Below are positions 6,438 to 12,784 of a stretch of DNA of 14,908 nt, one piece after another; position 1 is the first letter of the stretch, and every line of letters starts with the position of its first letter. The notes under the pieces are model-generated. The model did not search any database. It was not told the DNA's origin and saw only the letters and a program-made list of their open reading frames with translations. This DNA comes from Patescibacteria group bacterium. GTDB taxonomy: Bacteria > Patescibacteriota > Minisyncoccia > CAIUEV01 > JAHKAQ01. The translations under genes were made by a program, and so were the position numbers. The DNA lies in NCBI GenBank assembly GCA_018825765.1, contig JAHKAQ010000072.1, positions 1 to 14,908 on the forward strand, in the 5' to 3' direction.

Positions 6438-6866
6438 TTAATCATTCTCCGCTTCTTTAGTCTCTTCTTCTTCAAAGCTGTCTCCGTTACGAATCTCCCC
6501 GCTGCACTCCTCTCCTTCTTCTAAATTTCCCGGATCACACAAAATCTCCCGGCAATCCTCCTCTTCAGGCTCACAGCTTACTTCTTCGCATTCTTCTAAA
6601 CCAGGATCGCAAGGCTCTATATTGCTTGCTTTCTTCTCAATCTTTTTTAGATAACTGATTCTCTCTTCAGGAATATCACTGCAATCCTCATCCTCTTTGG
6701 GATCACATTCGTAAACAAAACAACTTTCCGCCGCCGGATCACACTCCACTTCAGAAAGAATCAGATAATCCCTCAAAACTACAATCTTATAATAAGTGAT
6801 CGCGACAGTTGCCGCTATAATCAAAGCAAATACCAGAAAAAATATTTTTGATTTTTTATCTAACAT
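6438..6866 (-). CDS. Single-pass membrane protein with Cys-Asp-Pro acidic repeats, function unknown
   Basis: A 142-residue protein with a short basic N-terminus, one membrane helix (about 8-30) and a very acidic exposed tail. Ten cysteines (42, 49, 54, 62, 86, 93, 98, 105, 110, 121) fall in two similar blocks, each starting CDP with cysteines spaced by six and four residues (C-x6-C-x4-C), joined by a basic helix-like segment ISYLKKIEKKAS. The even spacing suggests paired disulfides outside the cytoplasm or a metal site. I recall similar CDP-rich small membrane proteins in Patescibacteria, but none with a known role. It lies 55 bp after eno on the same strand, separated by a weak hairpin. No Shine-Dalgarno sequence precedes the ATG. 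Confidence 0.8.
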   Translation of the reverse strand: MLDKKSKIFFLVFALIIAATVAITYYKIVVLRDYLILSEVECDPAAESCFVYECDPKEDEDCSDIPEERISYLKKIEKKASNIEPCDPGLEECEEVSCEPEEEDCREILCDPGNLEEGEECSGEIRNGDSFEEEETKEAEND

Positions 6867-6899
6867 CGTGTTTCTATTTTACCAAGAACAGAAATTATG

Positions 6900-6919
6900 A
6901 AAAGCCCGGCCCGACTTTT
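6900..6919 (-). terminator. Weak hairpin terminator after eno
   Basis: Two bases after the eno stop the minus strand reads AAAAGTC, a GC-rich six-base loop, then GGCTTTT: a seven-pair stem including one G-U pair and ending in four T. There is no long T tract, so termination is probably partial and the downstream Cys-rich gene may be read from the pgk-eno message. Confidence 0.35.
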
Positions 6920-6921
6920 AC

Positions 6922-8208
6922 TTAAGCTTTACCGCGCTCCATCTCCAGTTCCCGCTCAATCTCAATCAGCCGGTTATATTTCGCCACCCGCTCGCCTCGC
7001 GCCACTGATCCGGCTTTTAACCATTGAGCCCCGGCTCCCGCGCAAAAATCAGCGATGAAATCATCCGTGGTTTCCCCGCTCCGGTGAGACACCGCCGTTC
7101 TTATTCCCTTTTCTTTAGCGTATCTAAGGCACTCCAACGTTTCAGTCACCGTGCCAATCTGATTCAATTTAATTAAGACACTATTCAAAGCCTTTTCTTC
7201 CACCGCCTGCTCCAGCCGCTTTTTATTAGTCACGGTAAAATCATCTCCCATAATGTTTACCCGGCCATGGTCACCGCCCAGCGCGTTATTCAATAACTTC
7301 CAGCCCCGCGTATCGTCTTGGGCCATTCCATCCTCGATTATCACTATTGGATAACGACTGACAAGCTCCTGATAATAATCCGTCATCGCTTTGGCGTCCA
7401 ATTCCCGCTGGTCAAGTTTTAATTCATATTTGCCCGTCTCTTTGTTAAAAAATTCCGAAGCCGCCGCGTCCAAAGCCAGCCCGACTTCCTGCCCCGGTTT
7501 GTAGCCAGCCGCCTCAATCGCCTGAATCAAATACCCAAGCGGCTCTTCATTATTTTTTAATTTCGGCGCGAAACCGCCCTCGTCCCCGACCGCTGTCACC
7601 TGCCCGTCCTTTTTCAGCCTGTCTTTTAAAGCCTGATATATTTCAGCTAAAATCCTTACTTTTTCCTTCACAAGCCTGCCCCCGGCTGGAACCAGCATGT
7701 ATTCCTGCAAATCAAGCCCCGAATCCGCGTGCGCCCCGCCGTTTATCACGTTGCACATAAGTTCCGGCATGCTTAATTCCTCTCCGGCCGGCCGGCCGAA
7801 AAGCTCCCCAACATATCTATATAAAGGAGTCTTCTTTGTTTCCGCCGCCGCCCTAACCGCGGCCATGGAAACCCCAAGCGTCGCGTTTGCCCCGAGTCCG
7901 GACTTATTCGGACTCGCGTCAAGTTCAATCATCTTTTTGTCAATCCCGGACTGATCCGTAACTTCCATGCCGATAAGCGCCGGCCCAATCTTCCCCTGTA
8001 TGTTCCCTATGGCTTTCATTACTCCTAATCCCCTGTAACGTTCATCATCGCCGTCCCGCAGCTCCAGAGCCTCATGCTCGCCGGTAGAAGCGCCGGAAGG
8101 AACCTGGGCCGCGGCCTTTATTCCCTGATCCGTGATAAGCTCCGCCTTAACCGTCGGATTTCCGCGAGAATCAAGAATCTCAAAAGCGTCAATACTTTTA
8201 ATTTTCAT
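6922..8208 (-). CDS. eno: Enolase (phosphopyruvate hydratase)
   Basis: A 428-residue protein of normal bacterial length, catalysing 2-phosphoglycerate to phosphoenolpyruvate in the cytoplasm. Visible motifs are SGASTGEHEALELRD (38-52), His160 in GGAHAD, Glu169 in LQEYM, Glu210 in VGDEGGFAP, the magnesium ligands Asp247 (LALDAA), Glu292 (IEDGM) and the Asp pair 322-323 in MGDDFTVTN, catalytic Lys347 in LIKLNQIGT, SHRSGET (374-380), and Lys398 in LKAGS. The last segment is more often IKTGSLSR, and the HAD region reads HADSGLD instead of the common HADNNVD, so it is a divergent but complete enzyme. It starts nine bases after pgk and is surely co-transcribed with it. The ATG has no Shine-Dalgarno sequence. 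Confidence 0.98.
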   Translation of the reverse strand: MKIKSIDAFEILDSRGNPTVKAELITDQGIKAAAQVPSGASTGEHEALELRDGDDERYRGLGVMKAIGNIQGKIGPALIGMEVTDQSGIDKKMIELDASPNKSGLGANATLGVSMAAVRAAAETKKTPLYRYVGELFGRPAGEELSMPELMCNVINGGAHADSGLDLQEYMLVPAGGRLVKEKVRILAEIYQALKDRLKKDGQVTAVGDEGGFAPKLKNNEEPLGYLIQAIEAAGYKPGQEVGLALDAAASEFFNKETGKYELKLDQRELDAKAMTDYYQELVSRYPIVIIEDGMAQDDTRGWKLLNNALGGDHGRVNIMGDDFTVTNKKRLEQAVEEKALNSVLIKLNQIGTVTETLECLRYAKEKGIRTAVSHRSGETTDDFIADFCAGAGAQWLKAGSVARGERVAKYNRLIEIERELEMERGKA

Positions 8209-8217
8209 AAATATATT

Positions 8218-9303
8218 TTATTTCTTCAATATTTCTATGCCCGGCAATTTCTTGCCGCCAATATATTCCAGCATGGCTCCGCCGCCCGTGGAAACAAAAT
8301 CCATTTTTTCTAAAAGACCAAAAGTTTCAAGCATTTCAATGGTTTCACCGCCGCCGGCCAAAGTATAAGCGCCTGAACCAACCACGGCCTGGCCCACTAT
8401 TCTGCTCCCCTGATCAAAGGGCTCTTTTTCAAACATGCCCATCGGCCCGTTCCACAATATTGTCCCCGCGCCCTCCAGTTCCCGGCTGAATCTTTGAGCC
8501 GACTCTTCGTCAATATCGTGCCTGCCGCTGTCAACGTAACCTCCGGGCAGAATCACTTTATCCCTGGGCAGTTTTTCTAAAACCTCGCGAGCTTTTTCCC
8601 GGCAAAGCTCAACCGCTATTAAACCGCCCACCAAAACTTTATCATATTTTTTAGCCAAATGCTCCAAAATAGGAATCTTGGTTTCAAGTTTAGCGCCCCC
8701 CACAATAGCCGCCGCCGGCCGCTTTGGATTTTCAACCGCCTCTGTTATTTTTTTCAATTCCTCTTCAAGCAATAACCCGGCTCGAGCCGGTATAACCTTG
8801 GCAATGCCCGTCACCGAAGAATGAGACCTGTGGCACACGCTAAAGGCGTCATTTACGTAAAGCTCTCCTAATCCGGCCAGCTCTTGGGAAAACTTTTCGT
8901 CTCCCTGCTCCTCTTCCTCCCAAAAACGAATATTTTCTAAAAAAACCACGCCCTGCTTTATCGCTTGAGCCTGCTTAACGCAGCGCCTGATATCCTTATT
9001 ATAATCAATCAGTTTCACTTCTTCTTTTCCCGAACCCAGACCGGCCATTCTTTTTTTAAAAATTTCAACAATCGGCTTTAAGGAAAACTCAGCCGCCGGC
9101 CTGCCCTGCGGCCTGCCTAAATGGGTCAACACAATTATCTTTCCCGCCTTTTTATCCAGCAAATACCTGAAAGTCTCTATGGTCATGTCCATCCTGAAAG
9201 TATTCAACACCTTTTGGTTTTTTATAGGGCAGTTAAAATCCACCCGAAGAATGACATTCTTTCCAGATAAATTAATATCTTTTAGAGTTTTCAAACCTGT
9301 CAT
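8218..9303 (-). CDS. pgk: Phosphoglycerate kinase, shortened form
   Basis: A 361-residue protein; most bacterial enzymes have about 390-400. It moves phosphate from 1,3-bisphosphoglycerate to ADP. N-domain motifs are VDFNCPI (21-27), Arg37, THLGRP (60-65), LENIRF (122-127) and SVCHRSHSSVTGIA (155-168). C-domain motifs are GGAKLETKI (202-210, Lys205), WNGPMGMFE (284-292) and STGGGAMLE (338-346). The region between about 228 and 275, which normally carries the long lPvD-v loop, is clearly compressed. The GGGD nucleotide loop reads GGGE (317-320). It is the first gene of a pgk-eno pair and runs divergently from rpmE. Identity is firm. Confidence 0.97.
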   Translation of the reverse strand: MTGLKTLKDINLSGKNVILRVDFNCPIKNQKVLNTFRMDMTIETFRYLLDKKAGKIIVLTHLGRPQGRPAAEFSLKPIVEIFKKRMAGLGSGKEEVKLIDYNKDIRRCVKQAQAIKQGVVFLENIRFWEEEEQGDEKFSQELAGLGELYVNDAFSVCHRSHSSVTGIAKVIPARAGLLLEEELKKITEAVENPKRPAAAIVGGAKLETKIPILEHLAKKYDKVLVGGLIAVELCREKAREVLEKLPRDKVILPGGYVDSGRHDIDEESAQRFSRELEGAGTILWNGPMGMFEKEPFDQGSRIVGQAVVGSGAYTLAGGGETIEMLETFGLLEKMDFVSTGGGAMLEYIGGKKLPGIEILKK

Positions 9304-9333
9304 TTTTTTCTGTAATCTTTATTAACTAGCGAT

Positions 9334-9362
9334 ATATTAACACTTTTAACCAACCCGGCCAA
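9334..9362 (-). promoter_or_regulatory. Candidate promoter for pgk-eno
   Basis: On the minus strand TTGGCC (9357-9362) lies 17 bases from TAATAT (9334-9339), which is preceded by TGT as an extended -10. The -35 match is only moderate. The predicted start near 9327 leaves a leader of about 25 bases. Confidence 0.4.
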
Positions 9363-9375
9363 ATTCAAAAAAACA

Positions 9376-9404
9376 TTGACGCCGCCCGCCAAATATGCCA
9401 ATTT
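9376..9404 (+). promoter_or_regulatory. Candidate promoter for rpmE-prfA-prmC
   Basis: TTGACG (9376-9381) is followed after 17 bases by CAATTT (9399-9404), preceded by TGC. The -35 is good and the -10 poor, but the TGn extension matches the other promoters in this window. It lies back to back with the pgk promoter in a 147-bp divergent spacer. Confidence 0.4.
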
Positions 9405-9450
9405 AATAAAATAAACGTCAAAAGCGTCATTATTATTTATATCAACTTTT

Positions 9451-9717
9451 ATGAAAAAAAATATTCATCCGAATTATCAAGCTTGCACTATCAAATGCGC
9501 TTGCGGCAATATAGTTAAAACCAATGCCGCGGTTTCTAAAATGAATATTGAAATCTGCAGTGCCTGTCATCCTTTTTATACAGGCAAAAGCAAGCTGGTT
9601 GATTCCACCGGAAGAGTTGACCGCTACCTGAAGCGCTTCAAAAAATCAAGCGCCTTGAAAAAAGATATCGCCAAAAATCAGGCTCAAAAAATACAAAAAA
9701 AGAAAAAATCAAAATAA
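9451..9717 (+). CDS. rpmE: 50S ribosomal protein L31, zinc-binding type, with basic tail
   Basis: An 88-residue protein starting KKNIHPNY like canonical L31. The four zinc ligands are visible as Cys16 and Cys18 (KCACGN) and Cys36 and Cys39 (ICSACHPFYTGK), followed by the family segment GRVDRYLKRF. A cysteine-free, lysine-rich tail of about 18-20 residues extends beyond the usual end of roughly 70 residues. It would sit at the central protuberance and help join the two ribosomal subunits. It is followed 22 bases later by prfA, a gene order (rpmE-prfA-prmC) seen in many bacteria. Confidence 0.97.
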   Translation: MKKNIHPNYQACTIKCACGNIVKTNAAVSKMNIEICSACHPFYTGKSKLVDSTGRVDRYLKRFKKSSALKKDIAKNQAQKIQKKKKSK

Positions 9718-9739
9718 CCCGTAACTAATCTTTATATAT

Positions 9740-10819
9740 ATGCCCTCTGTCCTGAAACAGTCCCTTCTTGAATACCAAAAAATTACCCAACAGCTCACTG
9801 ACCCCGGGCTTATAAAAAACGCCTCAAAACTCAAAGCCCTAAGCAGAAAACATCGTGAGCTTGAAAAAATAATCCAAACTATAAAGAAAATACAAGCTCT
9901 AAAAAAAGCTCTGGAAGATAACACGCAAATTATTGATAACCCGGCTGAAGATCCTGAGCTGATAGAAATAGCTCAAAAGGAAAATCAAAACCTAAAAACT
10001 CAATTAAAAAAACTTAAACAACAGTTAGAGTTTTTAACCATTCCGCGCGATCCCGATGACTCCCGCGACATTATTCTTGAAATCCGCGCCGGCACAGGCG
10101 GCGACGAAGCCGGACTTTTCGCCGCCCAGCTTTTCAAAATGTATAGCCAGTGGGCTAAAGACAAGGGTAACCAGCTAAATATTTTTCATACCAGTAGAAA
10201 CAATCTGGGAGGCATCAAAGAAATAATCGCCCAAATTACCGGCCAGGATGTTTATAGCGCCCTGAAACATGAATCCGGCGTTCACCGCGTCCAGCGCATT
10301 CCAGAAACTGAAAAATCCGGCCGCATCCATACCTCAACCGCTACCGTGGTCATTCTTCCCAAAATTGAAGAAAAAGAGCTTGAAATAAAACCTGAAGAAA
10401 TAAAAATTGATACCTTCCGTTCTTCCGGCCCAGGCGGCCAAAGCGTTAATACCACGGATTCCGCCATTCGCCTGACCCATATTCCCACCGGCATTGTAGT
10501 CACCTGCCAGGACGAAAAATCCCAACACAAAAATAAAGCTAAGGCCTTTTCTATTCTTAGATCCCGCATCAATCAAGCTCAAAAACAAGCCCGGGAAGAT
10601 AAAGTCCACGACCTAAGAAGCTCCCAGATAGGCAGCGGCGACCGCAGTGAAAAAATAAAAACCTACAACTTCCCCCAGGACAGACTTACCGACCACCGCT
10701 TAAAAAAAAGCTGGCATGGACTTGAAAAAATAATCAACGGCCAGATTGATCACCTTCTTAAAAAGCTCAAGCAACATGAACTTCAATTGCGAAAAAACAT
10801 GCTCCAATCCCGAACTTAA
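9740..10819 (+). CDS. prfA: Peptide chain release factor 1
   Basis: A 359-residue protein, normal length for RF1. The long helical N-terminal domain is followed by AGTGGDEAGLFA (117-128), the stop-codon recognition loop and the catalytic loop SGPGGQSVN (229-237) with the GGQ motif that triggers peptide release. The recognition tripeptide, PAT or PVT in well-studied RF1 proteins, is PET here (188-190, in RVQRIPETEKSGRIHTS). The SPF tripeptide of RF2 is absent, so UAA and UAG reading is expected. It overlaps the start of prmC, whose product methylates the GGQ glutamine (Gln234). No clear Shine-Dalgarno sequence precedes the ATG, and the spacer is A/T-rich. Confidence 0.97.
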   Translation: MPSVLKQSLLEYQKITQQLTDPGLIKNASKLKALSRKHRELEKIIQTIKKIQALKKALEDNTQIIDNPAEDPELIEIAQKENQNLKTQLKKLKQQLEFLTIPRDPDDSRDIILEIRAGTGGDEAGLFAAQLFKMYSQWAKDKGNQLNIFHTSRNNLGGIKEIIAQITGQDVYSALKHESGVHRVQRIPETEKSGRIHTSTATVVILPKIEEKELEIKPEEIKIDTFRSSGPGGQSVNTTDSAIRLTHIPTGIVVTCQDEKSQHKNKAKAFSILRSRINQAQKQAREDKVHDLRSSQIGSGDRSEKIKTYNFPQDRLTDHRLKKSWHGLEKIINGQIDHLLKKLKQHELQLRKNMLQSRT

Positions 10820-11759
10820 AGATATTCTCGCGCTCATTTCAAAAAAACTGGCCCTCGCGTCTCCTACTCCTCATCTTGACGCTGAACTCATTCTTATGCA
10901 TGTCCTGAAAAAGCCAAGACACTGGCTTTACCTTAACCATAAAACCCGAATAAATTTCAAACAAAAACAAAAAATCCTAAAGCTGACCAAAGAAAGAACC
11001 AAAAACCGCCTGCCCATGGCCTACTTGACCGGCGTCAAAAACTTCTACGGCCTGAGATTTAAAATAAACAAAAACACCCTTATCCCCCGGCCCGAAACCG
11101 AACTCTTGGTTGACGAAATTTTACGAGCCCTAGAAATAATCCAGCATCCCAAAAACCGCGCCGCGAATAACCGCTCGATTTTAATAGCTGATATCGGCAC
11201 CGGCACCGGCTGTATCATAATCGCTTGCGCCAAAAACATTAAAGACAAAAAACATCTCTCTTTTATAGCCACGGACAAAAATAAAAAGACGCTTGATCTT
11301 GCCAGAAAAAATCTAAAAAATCATGGCCTTGAAAAAATAATCCAGCTAAAAAAAGCCGGACTCCTGGCCGCGCTTTCTAAAAAAAATCTAAAAAAATTCC
11401 AGTATCTTATTATCTCGGCCAATCTTCCATATCTTTCAGCTAGGAAATATCAAAAAACCCAGCCGGAAATAAAGCACGAGCCACGCCAAGCCCTTATAGC
11501 CTCGGATTCAGGCGCCGGGCTTATCAAAAAAGCCCTAACGCAAATCTTTAAAATCAAACAACAATTGGCCAGCCTCAATATCCAGGCTTTTTTTGAAATA
11601 GATCCCGGCCAAAGAAAACTATTAAAACGATTTATAAAAGAAAAACAAAAATCATCCCCGTGCCTTTCCAGCTTTAACGTTCAATTCAAAAAAGATCTTA
11701 ATCAGCGCTGGCGTCTGCTCAAACTTTCCAGTGACAAGCTTAAAAAATCCCAAAAATAA
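10776..11759 (+). CDS. prmC: Release factor glutamine N5-methyltransferase
   Basis: A 327-residue protein from the chosen ATG; another in-frame ATG lies at 10746. Both overlap prfA (44 or 74 bp), and I prefer the shorter form because the family N-terminal helix starts just after it. The N-terminal helical domain contains TPHLDAELILMHVL. It is followed by LIPRPETELLVDEIL, the S-adenosylmethionine loop ADIGTGTGCII and the substrate motif, which is NLPY (216-219) in place of the usual NPPY, in ISANLPYLS. It methylates the Gln of the GGQ motif of release factors. Adjacency to prfA supports the call. Very lysine-rich. The motif change may slightly alter glutamine binding but is compatible with the fold. 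Confidence 0.93.
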   Translation: MNFNCEKTCSNPELKDILALISKKLALASPTPHLDAELILMHVLKKPRHWLYLNHKTRINFKQKQKILKLTKERTKNRLPMAYLTGVKNFYGLRFKINKNTLIPRPETELLVDEILRALEIIQHPKNRAANNRSILIADIGTGTGCIIIACAKNIKDKKHLSFIATDKNKKTLDLARKNLKNHGLEKIIQLKKAGLLAALSKKNLKKFQYLIISANLPYLSARKYQKTQPEIKHEPRQALIASDSGAGLIKKALTQIFKIKQQLASLNIQAFFEIDPGQRKLLKRFIKEKQKSSPCLSSFNVQFKKDLNQRWRLLKLSSDKLKKSQK

Positions 11760-11773
11760 AATAAATTGTCTGC

Positions 11774-11802
11774 TTGACACTATCTTTCTCCATTGCTAGG
11801 AT
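11774..11802 (+). promoter_or_regulatory. Sigma-70-type promoter for the LysM-like protein gene
   Basis: TTGACA (11774-11779), a perfect -35, is followed after 17 bases by TAGGAT (11797-11802), with TGC as an extended -10. Transcription would start near 11809, giving a leader of about 80 bases that contains a hairpin and a short open frame. Confidence 0.75.
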
Positions 11803-11818
11803 TCCCTAACGGTCGAAC

Positions 11819-11881
11819 ATTTCAAGGCCTAAGGCCATGAAATTTAAACTTTTAAAACAAAAGAAAAAGGAAGGGAGGTGA
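11819..11881 (+). promoter_or_regulatory. Leader hairpin with short lysine-rich upstream ORF and strong ribosome binding site
   Basis: ATTTCA and GGCC (11819-11829) pair with GGCC and TGAAAT (11833-11843) around a TAA loop, with one A-A mismatch. The 3' arm holds an ATG (11837-11839) that opens a 14-codon frame, MKFKLLKQKKKEGR, ending with a TGA at 11879-11881. That stop overlaps the strong Shine-Dalgarno GGGAGGTG (11873-11880) of the following gene. The arrangement could couple translation, but an A-rich leader also yields such frames by chance. Confidence 0.4.
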
Positions 11882-11888
11882 AACAAAG

Positions 11889-12593
11889 ATGGAAGACGAA
11901 AGCAATATACCCGAATCTTCGGGAGATTGGCTTTCGGAAACCAAAAATTGGATACAAGATAATATTCGCATAGTTTTGTCTATTGTTATAGTGCTGGCTA
12001 TTGCCCTCGGTGTTTACTCATATTCCAAACGCGGAGTCGAGGAAGAGCAAGGTCAAGTCGCCCAGAAAACAGAGGAAGAAACTGACCTTCAAAAATTAAT
12101 TGAAGAGCAAGAACAGGAATTAGCCAATGAGCAAACAGGAGAAACTCTTTCTCAAACAGAACAAAGCGCGGACTCCCAAAAACCTGAAGAAACTACCGAG
12201 CAACCCGAAGAACAATCAGGAGAAACAGCAATCCAACCCGAAACTTCAGAACCTCAAGCAACAGAAGAACCGGCCGGTGAAACCATAATTTCCCAAAGCG
12301 GCGACGCCTTTGAAGTAACCGCGGCCACCGGCGACAGTTTAACCACTCTCGCCCGCTCGGCAGTAAAGCAATACCTGGACATTAACAATGATTCAACGCT
12401 TTCGGCTGAACACAAGATTTACATTGAAGATTATCTGGCCAAAAAAATGGGCTACTCTGATTACCTGGAAATTGGACAAACCAAATCATTTTCCCAAAAC
12501 GATATCAGTGAAGCCGTTTCCGCGGCCAAAACCCTTACGCCCTCCCAACTGGAACACCTGAAGATTTACAGCCAACGCGTTTCAAACATTTAA
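11889..12593 (+). CDS. Membrane-anchored protein with acidic linker and LysM-like C-terminal domain
   Basis: A 234-residue protein. A short cytoplasmic N-terminus precedes one membrane helix (about 27-45). Then comes a long disordered linker rich in Glu, Gln, Thr and Ser (about 50-135). A folded C-terminal part starts with GDAFEVTAATGDSLTTLARSA, which resembles the opening of a LysM domain (T-V-x-x-G-D-S-L-x-x-I-A). It continues with an insert, YIEDYLAKKMG, and the closing LEIGQTKSFS followed by two more helices. LysM domains bind peptidoglycan or chitin-like sugars, so it may tie the membrane to the cell wall. It has its own promoter and the best gene-associated ribosome binding site here, suggesting good expression. 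The LysM assignment is a pattern match, not certain. Confidence 0.85.
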   Translation: MEDESNIPESSGDWLSETKNWIQDNIRIVLSIVIVLAIALGVYSYSKRGVEEEQGQVAQKTEEETDLQKLIEEQEQELANEQTGETLSQTEQSADSQKPEETTEQPEEQSGETAIQPETSEPQATEEPAGETIISQSGDAFEVTAATGDSLTTLARSAVKQYLDINNDSTLSAEHKIYIEDYLAKKMGYSDYLEIGQTKSFSQNDISEAVSAAKTLTPSQLEHLKIYSQRVSNI

Positions 12594-12627
12594 AAGCTGA
12601 CTCTAGCTAGTTAGCTAATTATAAATA

Positions 12628-12709
12628 GGCAAAACAAAATGTGCGAAAAAAAAACCAAAGTTTCCGAAACTACCATAGACTTATTTTGTCGCACATTAAT
12701 GTCTTTGCC
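12628..12709. repeat. 82-bp element with imperfect terminal inverted repeats (MITE-like or structured RNA)
   Basis: The left end reads GGCAAA-ACA-AATGTGCGA-AAAA, and the right end, on the opposite strand, reads GGCAAAgACAttAATGTGCGAcAAAA. The perfect pairs are GGCAAA (12628-12633 with 12704-12709) and AATGTGCGA (12638-12646 with 12689-12697). Inside is a smaller hairpin, AGTTT-CCG-AAACT. It lies between a gene and its terminator, with no coding capacity. No target-site duplication is visible at its edges. It may be a decayed miniature transposable element or a folded RNA. Confidence 0.5.
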
Positions 12710-12741
12710 ATGTTTCAACGCAAACCTGGTTTAATAATCAT

Positions 12742-12769
12742 AAAACCCCCCGCAACGACGGGGGGTTTT
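12742..12769. terminator. Bidirectional intrinsic terminator between convergent genes
   Basis: A perfect 11-bp stem, AAAACCCCCCG with CGGGGGGTTTT, around the six-base loop CAACGA. It has A/T tracts on both flanks, so it can stop transcription from both sides: the LysM-like gene on the plus strand and the lamin-tail gene on the minus strand, which ends 16 bases away. Confidence 0.9.
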
Positions 12770-12784
12770 AAGTTATCATCCTTT

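Noticed and set aside
12601..12620. Overlapping TAGCTA palindromes (TAGCTAGTTAGCTA)
   Set aside because: Too short and of low complexity. No stable stem with a proper loop or partner site was found.
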